Shown one piece after another: positions 35,862 through 44,586 of a stretch of DNA of 54,296 bases; within the stretch, counting starts at the first letter, position 1, and each line of letters starts with the position of its first letter. The translations under genes and the position numbers were made by a program. This stretch comes from Paludibacter sp. (GTDB lineage Bacteria > Bacteroidota > Bacteroidia > Bacteroidales > Paludibacteraceae). The stretch spans positions 1-54,296 of the forward strand of contig DAIDKM010000011.1 of assembly GCA_027450045.1 (NCBI GenBank). Reading direction: 5' to 3'. A model generated the notes under the pieces. The model saw only the letters and a program-made list of their open reading frames with translations. It did no database searches and was not told the origin of the DNA.

Positions 35862-36542
35862 TTATTCCAAAAAACAATACCCATAACCGGAACGGGTGAC
35901 AATTTTTTTCCCGTAAGGTGCAATCTTTTTTCGCAGACGGGTAATGTGCACATCAACCGTTCGATCGGTAACAAACACATCGTCGGCCCAGACCTTTTCT
36001 AAAATCGTCTCGCGTGAAAAAACCGTAGCCGGAAATTGCAGAAAAAGCGCTAATAGCTCAAACTCGGTTTTGGTCAACACGATTTCTTGTCCGTCAATAG
36101 TGACCTTTTTCCCCAAAAGATCAATCTGCAAAGCCTCGAAAGATATCAGGTTTTCATCCTGCAGCACTACTGAGCGGTTCAGCACGGCTTTGACACGCGC
36201 TGCAACCACTTTCACCGAGAAAGGTTTTACGATATAATCGTCAGCGCCAACATCAAATCCGCTCAGCATATCTTTTTCCGTTACCCGAGCCGTAAGGAAA
36301 ATGATGGGAATATGTTTGGTGTCATTTCTGCTTTTCAGGAGTTGCGCCAGTTGTAATCCACTCATTTGCGCCATCATAATGTCCAACAACAACAAGTGAT
36401 AACGACTCAGGTTTTTCCTCAAGGCTTCTTCTGCCGAATTGACGACATCCACGCGGTAACCCTCTTTCTCTAAATTGAATTGAAGGATTTCGCACAAATC
36501 AGGTTCATCCTCTACCACCAAAAGGGAATAATTGTTTTGCAT
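35862..36542 (-). CDS. OmpR/PhoB-family response regulator
   Basis: This 226-residue two-domain regulator has a receiver domain (about residues 1-120) with acidic pocket E11-D12, phosphoacceptor D54 in LLLLDIMMAQMSG and lysine in YIVKPFSVK. A winged-helix DNA-binding domain (about 132-226) contains VWADDVFVTDRTVDVHITRL. It precedes its probable partner, the PhoR-like kinase at 34.3 kb. It ends 289 bases before the kinase start, so the gap may hold a second promoter. Confidence 0.92.
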   Translation of the reverse strand: MQNNYSLLVVEDEPDLCEILQFNLEKEGYRVDVVNSAEEALRKNLSRYHLLLLDIMMAQMSGLQLAQLLKSRNDTKHIPIIFLTARVTEKDMLSGFDVGADDYIVKPFSVKVVAARVKAVLNRSVVLQDENLISFEALQIDLLGKKVTIDGQEIVLTKTEFELLALFLQFPATVFSRETILEKVWADDVFVTDRTVDVHITRLRKKIAPYGKKIVTRSGYGYCFLE

Positions 36543-36567
36543 ACAGAAGCTGTTTAACTAATTGACG

Positions 36568-36575
36568 CAAAGATA
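36568..36575 (-). promoter_or_regulatory. -7 element (TATCTTTG) for the response regulator gene
   Basis: TATCTTTG on the minus strand, 26 bases before the ATG; no good TTG at -33. Confidence 0.55.
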
Positions 36576-36599
36576 ACCAAGAATTTTTGAACTGTGCAT

Positions 36600-36642
36600 A
36601 AAAAACGGCAGAAAGAATGGGTTGTTACCCTTCTCTCTGCCG
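36600..36642 (-). terminator. Terminator of the YeiH-type gene
   Basis: On the minus strand CGGCAGA and TCTGCCG arms, then AGAA/TTCT and GGGT/ACCC inner stems around a 4-base loop, followed by six Ts. Confidence 0.85.
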
Positions 36643-36664
36643 ATAAAATTGCAAATCAACTTTC

Positions 36665-37693
36665 TCACAAATGACTGATGCCCCACACCAACAATGCACC
36701 TCCAAAAATGAGCACAAGAAAAAGCACTCCTGCCAATGCAAAGGCTTTACCTCCGGCTTCACGAAACTTACTCCACTTCATCTCCAGTCCCAATGCAGTC
36801 ATTGCCATGGTCAACAATAAGGTATCAAACCACGTCATAGCTTGTTGAACGACTTGTGGCAGTGGCAAATAATAGTTTAATCCGATACAGGCTAAAAACC
36901 CCAATGCGAACCAAGGCACAACGATTTTGCCACCTTTCCCGCCCATGCCGGCCAACGAAACACCAAACAACAAAGGGACAATAAGTATGACACGAATCAT
37001 CTTCACCACCACGCCAACTTTCAATGTCAGAGGAGAAATAGCGCTACCGGCGCCTACCACCATAGCCACTTCGTGCAAGGTGCCTCCCACATAAAAGCCT
37101 TCCCAATAATGATTGAAAGGCACCCATCCCAAACGATAAACGATCGGATAGAGAAACATGGACAAGATGCCAAAAACAATGACAGTACCCACCGCAATGG
37201 AACTTTTGGTGGAGGAAGAACGCAATGTCGATTCCAATGCCAACACGGCAGCCGCACCGCATACCGCGCTTCCACATGCAACTAACATGCTGCTTTCGCG
37301 ATCTAACTTGAAGACCTTTGTTCCTAACCATGTGCCCAGAAGGAAGATGCCGGCCACCACCACCGCAGCCATCAACACGCCATGAATACCCAGACTGGCA
37401 ATGCCATTGACGCTGACCCGAAAGCCAAAAAGGATAATTCCTAAACGTAAGAGTTGTTTAGCGGAGAAATTGATTCCTTTTGCCATGCGCTTTCGTCGAT
37501 GGTAGTAGGGACCCACGATAATACCGAGCATCGTTCCGATGATTAACGGAGAAATGGCAGCGGCAGCAATCCATTTGATTTGACCAATGGCTAATGCGGC
37601 CAACGAAATGACCAACACATGCCCAAGCGCTGTAAAGAAATGGGCGCGACGACGTAGCGCCACTTTTTTTAATCGAGTTACAGGATGATACAT
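36665..37693 (-). CDS. YeiH-family putative anion exporter
   Basis: This 342-residue polytopic membrane protein of the PSE/YeiH (UPF0324) family has about ten membrane segments. Conserved blocks include FSAKQLLRLGIILFGFRVS, ACGSAVCGAAAVLAL and GGTLHEVAMVVGAG. The family is described as putative sulfate or sulfonate exporters, but transport has been shown for few members. A LysR regulator lies immediately upstream in the same direction, the usual yeiE-yeiH arrangement. Confidence 0.9.
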   Translation of the reverse strand: MYHPVTRLKKVALRRRAHFFTALGHVLVISLAALAIGQIKWIAAAAISPLIIGTMLGIIVGPYYHRRKRMAKGINFSAKQLLRLGIILFGFRVSVNGIASLGIHGVLMAAVVVAGIFLLGTWLGTKVFKLDRESSMLVACGSAVCGAAAVLALESTLRSSSTKSSIAVGTVIVFGILSMFLYPIVYRLGWVPFNHYWEGFYVGGTLHEVAMVVGAGSAISPLTLKVGVVVKMIRVILIVPLLFGVSLAGMGGKGGKIVVPWFALGFLACIGLNYYLPLPQVVQQAMTWFDTLLLTMAMTALGLEMKWSKFREAGGKAFALAGVLFLVLIFGGALLVWGISHL

Positions 37694-37766
37694 AATGCGT
37701 TAATTTTTGCGCAAAAGTACGCCTTATCAACCGATGTAACCCATTCTTTTTTGTTATTATAAATAA

Positions 37767-38654
37767 CTACACGTTATAGCTTTGAAGGAAGTCGATAAAT
37801 TTTTGTTGATAATTAAACGCAGGTTCAGGCGATTGAGCAATGCGGAAAAAGCGTTTAACCATACCGTTTTTGATCTCAAGTTTTTTTAGCAGGTTCCACT
37901 GAAGCTCTTGTTCAATAGCGCGTTCGGAAAGGAAAGCAACTCCTTCGGAATAACGTAAGAAGCGTTTAATGGCTTCCGTTGCATCCAACCGGATCAACAC
38001 GTTGAGTTGTTCAACATCGACACCCCATTGATTAAACGCTTGCAGCAACGTTTGCAACGTACCTGAACCCGGTTCTCTCAGCACAATAGGCACTGCATGT
38101 AAATCCTGAATGGAGAGACGCCCTTTTTTCCCATACACACTGTTTGTGCCTGCCACCGGCACAATCCGGTCTTCGGCAAAAGGGGTATAATGCAACGCGG
38201 CGTTGCCCGATCCATTTTCAACCAATGCTACATCGATTTCATGATTCAGCAACAATCGCTCCATAGCGAGGGAATTGCCCGAGACTAAACTCACTTGTAA
38301 CCTGGGATGTCTTCGTTGAAAATCGGACAAAACCTTCGGCAGCACATATTGGGCAATGGTAGAGCTGGCGCCCAAATATAATGACCCTTCGCTTTCTCCT
38401 TTCAACGAACCGATTTCATCATCCAGTTCGCTATACAATTGACTGATTTTCTGCAAATGATCGTACAGCAATGAGCCTGCTTTCGTCAGGAAAACATGAT
38501 TTCCCTGTCGCACAAAAAGTGCAATGCCCACCTTTTGCTCTAATTCTTTCACATGCTTGGTTACTGCAGGTTGGGAAATAAACAAAGCCGCGGCAGCATT
38601 TGAAAAGCTAAGGTGCTCGGCAACTGTCATAAATACACGTTCGCGATAATCCAT
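37767..38654 (-). CDS. LysR-family regulator next to the YeiH exporter
   Basis: About 295 residues hold an N-terminal helix-turn-helix (FMTVAEHLSFSNAAAALFIS, then QPAVTKHVKELE) and a periplasmic-binding-like effector domain (about residues 90-290). The start is set at 38654 (MDYRERVF), where the family begins. An in-frame ATG at 38735 would add 27 polar residues. It ends 73 bases before the exporter start and probably controls it. The effector is unknown. Confidence 0.88.
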   Translation of the reverse strand: MDYRERVFMTVAEHLSFSNAAAALFISQPAVTKHVKELEQKVGIALFVRQGNHVFLTKAGSLLYDHLQKISQLYSELDDEIGSLKGESEGSLYLGASSTIAQYVLPKVLSDFQRRHPRLQVSLVSGNSLAMERLLLNHEIDVALVENGSGNAALHYTPFAEDRIVPVAGTNSVYGKKGRLSIQDLHAVPIVLREPGSGTLQTLLQAFNQWGVDVEQLNVLIRLDATEAIKRFLRYSEGVAFLSERAIEQELQWNLLKKLEIKNGMVKRFFRIAQSPEPAFNYQQKFIDFLQSYNV

Positions 38655-38773
38655 AAGCGGGAAATTAAAATGGTATAAGTCTCTTTTGAGTAAAGCGTCA
38701 TCGTCATTAACGCTCTCATACGTTGACTCTTTCAAGCCAGGAACTCTGCCAAATGAACAAAAAGCAAGATAGA

Positions 38774-38781
38774 CAAAATTA
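38774..38781 (-). promoter_or_regulatory. Possible -7 element (TAATTTTG) for the LysR gene
   Basis: TAnnTTTG match on the minus strand, back to back with the amidase promoter; leader about 120 bases; no TTG at -33. Confidence 0.4.
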
Positions 38782-38808
38782 GCGTTTTTACTTCAGAAAT
38801 TTATTCGT

Positions 38809-38816
38809 TACTTTTG
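38809..38816 (+). promoter_or_regulatory. -7 element (TACTTTTG) for the amidase operon
   Basis: TAnnTTTG match about 90 bases before the ATG, divergent from the LysR gene; no TTG at -33. Confidence 0.5.
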
Positions 38817-38906
38817 TACCTTAGATGGAAAATCAGATCATGAAGTGCCGCCGCGTATAAACGGACTTTGTCAAACAACGTTCAGAACGAACATAATATT
38901 TAACAC

Positions 38907-40166
38907 ATGAAGCATTTGACGGTTTCTTTTTGCTTTCTCTTGCTCAACTTTTTCGTTGGCACACTTTTTGCAAGTCCGTTCACCGTTACCATTGATGCCG
39001 GTCATGGAGGAAAAGATCCGGGAGCCATAGGTTCTTTTGCCCAAGAAAAAAACATTAATCTGGCAGTGGCATTGAAATTGGGTAAGCTAATTCAGAAAAA
39101 TTGTCCCGATGTTCGAGTGGTTTATACACGTAAAACAGACATTTTCATTCCATTAGAAGAAAGAGCCATGATTGCCAATAATGCCCATTCCAATCTGTTT
39201 ATCTGTATCCACACCAACTCATCGCCCAGCCCGTCAGCATCGGGAGTTGAAACCTACACCTTAGGATTAGCAAAAACAGAAGCCAACATGAACGTAGCGC
39301 GGCGTGAAAACTCGGTGATCTTGCTCGAAAACAATTACAAAGAAAAATACCAGGGATTTAATCCAAACTCGGTTGATTCCTATATCATGTTCGAATACAT
39401 GCAGGATAAATACATTGCACGTAGCGTTCAGTTCGCAGCCGATGTGGAACAGCAATGTTCTGCCTATGCCCATCGCTCCAATGGGGGAGTTCGTCAGGCG
39501 GGGTTTTGGGTATTGCACCAAACTTCCATGCCCGCTGTTTTGATTGAGTTAGGGTACATTTCAAACCTAAAAGAAGAAGAATTCTTAACTTCGTCAGAAG
39601 GACAAAATCGCTTGGCAGAATCGATCTTTCAGGCATTTAAAGAATTCAAACATGAGCACGAACGACGTACATCAAATCAATTAACATCAAATACTACCTA
39701 TCAATCCGACTCCACCAACGACGAAGACACGGTACAAATAGCGAAAACAGACACGATTAAGCCAACAAAAGAATCACACAAAACGAGACAGGCAAAAAAA
39801 GAGCGAATCGTAGCAACAAAGCCGGAGCAAAAGAAAAATTCCGTTTCAATCGACACGACTACCCGCCTTGTTGTCAACGAGGAAACTCCCGTCTTCAAAG
39901 TGCAGTTTTTGCTTTCAGACCGAAAACTCCCTGTTAACAGTGCAAGATTTAAGAAATTAGAAAATGTCAGTTTCTATCAGGAAAACAATTATTATAAATA
40001 CACAGCCGGAGACACCAACAACTACAATACCATCATTGCATTGCACCGGAAAATCAAACAACTGTTTCCAACTGCTTTTATCATTGCCTTTGTAAACGAC
40101 CATAAAGTGCCATTGCAAGAAGCCATCAATTTTTGGAAAGCCCACAAGCAAAAAGCCATTCACTAA
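38907..40166 (+). CDS. N-acetylmuramoyl-L-alanine amidase (AmiC type)
   Basis: This 419-residue periplasmic zinc amidase cuts the bond between MurNAc and the peptide stem during cell separation. After a signal peptide (about residues 1-22), the Amidase_3 domain has zinc ligands H33 (DAGHGGKDPGA), E47 (QEKN) and H102 (IHTN), and catalytic E214 (LIELGY). A lysine/threonine-rich linker (about residues 250-315) leads to a C-terminal domain of about 85 residues with a SPOR-like look (FKVQFLLSDRKLP), which may bind septal peptidoglycan. The MCE gene follows 12 bases later. Confidence 0.9.
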   Translation: MKHLTVSFCFLLLNFFVGTLFASPFTVTIDAGHGGKDPGAIGSFAQEKNINLAVALKLGKLIQKNCPDVRVVYTRKTDIFIPLEERAMIANNAHSNLFICIHTNSSPSPSASGVETYTLGLAKTEANMNVARRENSVILLENNYKEKYQGFNPNSVDSYIMFEYMQDKYIARSVQFAADVEQQCSAYAHRSNGGVRQAGFWVLHQTSMPAVLIELGYISNLKEEEFLTSSEGQNRLAESIFQAFKEFKHEHERRTSNQLTSNTTYQSDSTNDEDTVQIAKTDTIKPTKESHKTRQAKKERIVATKPEQKKNSVSIDTTTRLVVNEETPVFKVQFLLSDRKLPVNSARFKKLENVSFYQENNYYKYTAGDTNNYNTIIALHRKIKQLFPTAFIIAFVNDHKVPLQEAINFWKAHKQKAIH

Positions 40167-40178
40167 CGCACATAGCAG

Positions 40179-41084
40179 ATGAAACCACTATCAGTCAATC
40201 AAAAACGAGAGATAAGAATCGGGCTTATGGCCATCATAGCCATCGCTTTGCTTTTCTATGGAATAAACTACTTAAAAGGGATCAATCTCTTTTCGCCTAC
40301 TAATTATTATGTTATCGTTTACAAAAACGTTGACGGATTAGTAACTGCCAATCCAGTAACCATCAATGGGTACCAAATAGGACAAGTGCACAAAATTGAA
40401 TATAATTTTGCGCGGGACAGTGCATTCAGGGTTTACATCAGCATCAACAAAGACATTAAACTGCCGAAAGGGACGTATGCCGAATTAAAAGATGCAGGCT
40501 TGATGGGTGGGAAAAACATTGCATTGGTATTCCCAAAATCTTCGGAAGGCTATTATACCTCCGGAGATATTATTCCTTCGTCGGTGCAGGAAGGGTTTAT
40601 GGCAACGCTCAACAACACCGTAATGCCGAAAATTGAAGCACTGCTGCCAAAAGTCGATTCGTTGGTGGACGCGCTACATGCAGTAGCCGCAAATCCATCG
40701 ATAGGGAAAAGTTTAGCGTCTATTGAAAGCACCACCCATAATTTAGATCAAACTTCCAATCAATTAAAAATGTTGATGAGCCATGATGTTCCAAACATTT
40801 TGACTAAAGTCAACGTCATGGCGGATAATTTCGACGCGGTTAGCAATAACCTACGCAACATCGACTTTGCGGCCACCATTGCCAGCGTCAATAAAACATT
40901 AGCCAACGTGCAATCGATCACCGAAAAAGTCAACAGTCCAACCGGAACACTGGGTATGCTCCTAAATGACACTACTTTGTATGTGTCGCTTTCGCACTTA
41001 ACGCAAAACACGAACGCACTTATGGTCGATCTTAAAGCGCATCCTAAACGGTATGTTCATTTTTCGTTGATTGACTTTAAATAA
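40179..41084 (+). CDS. MCE/MlaD-family lipid transport protein
   Basis: This 301-residue protein has an N-terminal membrane anchor (about residues 13-31) and one MCE domain (about 40-120: VYKNVDGLVTANPVTING, LMGGKNIALVF). A helical C-terminal region follows. MCE proteins form hexameric rings that carry phospholipids between membranes, normally with an ABC ATPase (MlaF) and permease (MlaE). Neither is encoded nearby. It lies 12 bases after the amidase and 23 before trxB in one operon. Confidence 0.88.
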   Translation: MKPLSVNQKREIRIGLMAIIAIALLFYGINYLKGINLFSPTNYYVIVYKNVDGLVTANPVTINGYQIGQVHKIEYNFARDSAFRVYISINKDIKLPKGTYAELKDAGLMGGKNIALVFPKSSEGYYTSGDIIPSSVQEGFMATLNNTVMPKIEALLPKVDSLVDALHAVAANPSIGKSLASIESTTHNLDQTSNQLKMLMSHDVPNILTKVNVMADNFDAVSNNLRNIDFAATIASVNKTLANVQSITEKVNSPTGTLGMLLNDTTLYVSLSHLTQNTNALMVDLKAHPKRYVHFSLIDFK

Positions 41085-41107
41085 AATAATCAATAAATCA
41101 AGACAAT

Positions 41108-42100
41108 ATGAATTTCGAATCACTAAACATCACAAAGAAAACGAGTGCTGAAGCACCGACTAAAACGGAAAAGATCCGTTGTTTAATTATTGGTTCTGGA
41201 CCTGCAGGCTACACGGCAGCCATTTATGCCGGACGCGCCAATCTTGCTCCTGTGCTTTATGAAGGAATGGAACCCGGTGGACAACTAACCACTACCACTG
41301 AAATCGAAAATTTCCCGGGTTATCCTGAAGGAACCACCGGCACACAAATGATGGAAGACCTGAAAAATCAAGCCGCGCGTTTTGGTGCCGATATCCGCTT
41401 TGGCATTGCCACTGCCGCCGATCTTTCCGCATCTCCCTACAAAATTACCATTGACGATGAGACACTTATTGAAACAGATGCGTTGATCATTGCCACAGGC
41501 GCAAAAGCCAAATATTTAGGACTACCTGATGAGCAAAAATATGCAGGAAGCGGCGTTTCAGCCTGCGCCACATGCGACGGATTCTTCTATCGCAAAAAAG
41601 TAGTTGCCGTGGTTGGAGGTGGCGATACCGCCTGCGAAGAAGCCATTTATCTGGCCGGATTGTGCAAAAAAGTCTATCTCATTGTGCGTAAGCCCTTTTT
41701 ACGCGCTTCCGTCATCATGCAGGAACGCGTCAAAAAGATGGATAACATCGAAGTCCTCTTTGAACATGAAACGTTAGGACTTTTTGGAGAAGGAGCTGTG
41801 GAAGGCGCTACGTTATTGAAAAAGAGAGGAACAGCTGACGAGAAAACAGTAAAGATTGCTATCGATGGCTTTTTCTTAGCCATCGGCCATCAGCCAAATA
41901 CGGAATTGTTCAAAAACTACATCACGCTGGATGAAACAGGATACATTGTAACGCAACCCGGCACACCACTTACCAACATCCCGGGTGTCTTTGCGGCAGG
42001 CGACGTTGCCGATCCACACTATCGTCAAGCCATCACCGCAGCCGGAAGCGGTTGCCAGGCTGCCATCGAAGCAGAACGTTATTTATCGCATAAGGGCTAA
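41108..42100 (+). CDS. trxB: Thioredoxin reductase TrxB
   Basis: This 330-residue FAD enzyme moves electrons from NADPH to thioredoxin. The FAD-binding motif is GSGPAGYTAAIYAGRA, the redox-active cysteines are in CATCDGFF, and the NADPH-binding loop is VVGGGDTACEEA. GVFAAGDVADPHYRQAITAAG is the C-terminal FAD motif. An N-terminal extension of about 20 residues precedes the first motif. It could recharge the peroxiredoxin encoded at 6.3 kb through thioredoxin. Confidence 0.95.
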   Translation: MNFESLNITKKTSAEAPTKTEKIRCLIIGSGPAGYTAAIYAGRANLAPVLYEGMEPGGQLTTTTEIENFPGYPEGTTGTQMMEDLKNQAARFGADIRFGIATAADLSASPYKITIDDETLIETDALIIATGAKAKYLGLPDEQKYAGSGVSACATCDGFFYRKKVVAVVGGGDTACEEAIYLAGLCKKVYLIVRKPFLRASVIMQERVKKMDNIEVLFEHETLGLFGEGAVEGATLLKKRGTADEKTVKIAIDGFFLAIGHQPNTELFKNYITLDETGYIVTQPGTPLTNIPGVFAAGDVADPHYRQAITAAGSGCQAAIEAERYLSHKG

Positions 42101-42111
42101 AGAAAAAAAGC

Positions 42112-42149
42112 TATCTTTGCATCCGGGTACATTCCTTTGTATCCGGATG
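42112..42149 (+). promoter_or_regulatory. -7 element with a hairpin at the expected transcript 5' end, patatin gene
   Basis: TATCTTTG (42112-42119) is followed at once by a 12-bp stem, CATCCGGGTACA with TGTATCCGGATG (42120-42131 and 42138-42149), around a 6-base loop. No T-run follows. The hairpin would form the very start of the patatin mRNA, about 90 bases before its ATG. Confidence 0.6.
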
Positions 42150-42236
42150 TATTGTTTAAACACAATGGATCATAGCACAAATCCCGTTAAGACGTGCACT
42201 CGTCATCTGATTTTCGGCTAAACAAAACACGAACAG

Positions 42237-43064
42237 ATGAAAAATGATTTTGTCAGCACAGCCATTTCAACATTTCGCAATCTACGCGAAACCAAAACAC
42301 CCCCATACAAACTTGGTCTTGCATTGAGCGGCGGCGGCATTCGTGGATTAGCTCATCTGGGCATCATTCAGGCCATGGAAGAGCATGGTTTGAAACCGGA
42401 TATTTTGTCGGGTGTGAGCGCCGGCGCCATTGTTGGCGCATTATATGCCGACGGGCATACTCCAAGAGAAATTGCCGGGTTCTTTCAAGAATCGAAATTC
42501 TTTCAATTGGCCAAAGTGGCTCTTCCCACCAAAAGTTTCATGACTACCGAACGATTCTACAAAACCGTCGGACAGTTGCTTCATGCCACCACATTTGAAG
42601 AGTTGCATATCCCCTTAGTTATCAATATTACCGACCTGACAGACGGCAAACCTGTGTATGTCAACAGCGGGCCGCTCCTCGACATTGTAATGGCATCGTC
42701 AAGCATTCCCATCATCTTCAACCCCATCGAAATAGGAGGCAAGCAATATGTGGATGGCGGACTGACGTGTAATCTTCCGGCCAAAATCATTCGTCCGCGC
42801 TGCCAGGAACTCATTGGCATACATGTCAATCACATTCCAATTTCACCACCGCTACATTCAATCTGGGAGATAGCCGAGCGCGCCTACCACATCACTCTTG
42901 AAGCAAACACCCTGGAAGAAAAAAAGGTATGCGATTTGGTCATTGAACCCGTGAAGGTGCGCAAATATGGACTTTTCGATGTTGGCAACAGCTCAACCAT
43001 ATTCGAGCTTGGCTATGAGGCCGGCATGAAAGCGTTGGAGAAATATCTGAAAGAATCCAAATAG
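42237..43064 (+). CDS. Patatin-like phospholipase (RssA type)
   Basis: This 275-residue serine lipase has a Ser-Asp dyad. The oxyanion loop is LSGGGIRG, the nucleophile is S61 in GVSAG, and the partner aspartate is D173 in YVDGGL. There is no signal peptide, so it acts in the cytoplasm or at the inner membrane. Substrates are probably phospholipids or lysophospholipids. It is transcribed from its own promoter. Its last ~75 bases recur in decayed form at 47227-47303. Confidence 0.9.
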   Translation: MKNDFVSTAISTFRNLRETKTPPYKLGLALSGGGIRGLAHLGIIQAMEEHGLKPDILSGVSAGAIVGALYADGHTPREIAGFFQESKFFQLAKVALPTKSFMTTERFYKTVGQLLHATTFEELHIPLVINITDLTDGKPVYVNSGPLLDIVMASSSIPIIFNPIEIGGKQYVDGGLTCNLPAKIIRPRCQELIGIHVNHIPISPPLHSIWEIAERAYHITLEANTLEEKKVCDLVIEPVKVRKYGLFDVGNSSTIFELGYEAGMKALEKYLKESK

Positions 43065-43110
43065 CAACTTGTAGCATTTATGAATTAATTTTTTGACTCC
43101 GTTTCTGACC

Positions 43111-43150
43111 TCATCCGCCCTTCGGGCACCTTCTCCAAAGGAGAAGGACT
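43111..43150. repeat. REP-like double hairpin, CCTTCTCC-AAA-GGAGAAGG
   Basis: GCCC-TTC-GGGC (43117-43127) and CCTTCTCC-AAA-GGAGAAGG (43129-43147) lie next to each other. This type of element recurs widely in bacterial intergenic DNA. Confidence 0.75.
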
Positions 43151-43202
43151 TTGACAGGTTCAACCATGAAGGGTTATGATACTATTTATTTCCCATTACT
43201 TG

Positions 43203-43236
43203 ACTTCATTAACTTCTTATCTTCCCGTAACTTCCA
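43203..43236. repeat. CATTAACTTCTTATCTTCCCGTAACTTCC tract
   Basis: Near-identical to 35793-35822 and the reverse of the AAGAAGTT tandem at 13874. The rest of the 43065-43442 gap has no other clear feature. Confidence 0.65.
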
Positions 43237-43442
43237 AGGTGTTCTCCTTCAGCGTTTTTTCGGCAGACTCTGGTTATACATCCATTGAATTAGCATTCTA
43301 TAAAAATTTTCACATTCAATATTGGTGAATCAAAATACAATGATTAGCTTTGCAATCATAAAATTAACGACGCATCACATAACCCATTTTAGCGACTGTT
43401 ATTTTTATTGTTTCATGGGCTATAATCCGATTTATAGTAAGA

Positions 43443-44564
43443 ATGTTTATCACAAGCGTTTCCATTTTCTCCGAAATCATGCTGATTGTTCTCGCCCTGT
43501 TATTATGGGTGAAAGAATCCCCCGTCAAAAGGGCAAACCGAATGCTGGGACGGATTTTTATCTTGCTGGCGGTGCTCAATTTATGGATGTTGTTTTTGTA
43601 TCATGCCTATGACCGGCAAATGAACTTCCTGCTGTCGTGGTATCTCCCGCTCGATCAGGTTTTGGTCATGTTCATTGGGCCTCTCCTCTACTTTTATCTG
43701 CTTCTGTTATACGATCAATCGCGCCCAATTCCTCCCGAACAAATTTTCATACATGCTCTTCCTACATTGCCCGCGTTGGTTTATGTTGTGTATTTTATCA
43801 CGCTTCCGCTGTCGGAGCGCATCGGGATGATTCTGGACGTTTCCAGCCCGAAGCAGTGGATGGATAGTCTGTTGGATTACCTGTTCTACCTTCAATTAAT
43901 GCCTTATCTGCTGATCTGCTTCCTGAAAGTGTGCAAACAACGTAAATCGAACTATTTGCTCAGGGCAAACGGGTATCAGGCCGACGTCCGCTGGCTCTAT
44001 TACGCTCTCTGTTTGGCGCTGGCAGGACTTTTAAGCCATCTGCCGCTTTTTATTGTAAAGAATAGCCATGAAACCGAGATTTTTTTGGGAACAATTGTCA
44101 TTGCGCTGCTGGTCGGTTCTGTTTTTCTACAGTCGGTATGCAGCACCGGACTCTCCATGCAGAATCCGGTTGAAATTTCAAAGGAACCGGTTCGTGGAAT
44201 GCAATTGGAAGAACACCAGATCAATGAATATTTGCAGCGATTGGATGTAGCCATGAATATTTCCAAAATATACCTGAATACAAATTGTACGTTGAAAGCC
44301 GTCGCCATGCATACCGACATTCCGCAGCATCATCTCTCACACGTGATCAACAAGCGATTTCAAAAGAATTTCCCCGATTTTATCAACGAACACCGCTGCA
44401 AACATGCCTGCATGTTGCTTGAAGATAGCGATTCGCAAAAGATGACCCACGAAGCTATCGGAACGCACAGTGGCTTCCACAGCAAATCGATTTTTTATAG
44501 CGCTTTTAAGAAATGCTACGGCAAAACACCTTCCGAATATAGAGCAAATCTGAAGAAGGGGTAA
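43443..44564 (+). CDS. Membrane-anchored AraC-family regulator
   Basis: This 373-residue protein has about seven membrane segments in residues 1-240 and a C-terminal AraC-type double helix-turn-helix (about 265-370). Within this are LKAVAMHTDIPQHHLSHVIN and the family end motif FKKCYGKTPSEYR. AraC regulators with polytopic membrane halves are known in Bacteroidota; their signals are unclear. It is the first gene of the accessory segment after the patatin gene. The start 43443 is the first in-frame start that gives an N-terminal membrane segment. Confidence 0.85.
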   Translation: MFITSVSIFSEIMLIVLALLLWVKESPVKRANRMLGRIFILLAVLNLWMLFLYHAYDRQMNFLLSWYLPLDQVLVMFIGPLLYFYLLLLYDQSRPIPPEQIFIHALPTLPALVYVVYFITLPLSERIGMILDVSSPKQWMDSLLDYLFYLQLMPYLLICFLKVCKQRKSNYLLRANGYQADVRWLYYALCLALAGLLSHLPLFIVKNSHETEIFLGTIVIALLVGSVFLQSVCSTGLSMQNPVEISKEPVRGMQLEEHQINEYLQRLDVAMNISKIYLNTNCTLKAVAMHTDIPQHHLSHVINKRFQKNFPDFINEHRCKHACMLLEDSDSQKMTHEAIGTHSGFHSKSIFYSAFKKCYGKTPSEYRANLKKG

Positions 44565-44586
44565 GAACCGGGCATTTATCTGAAAT

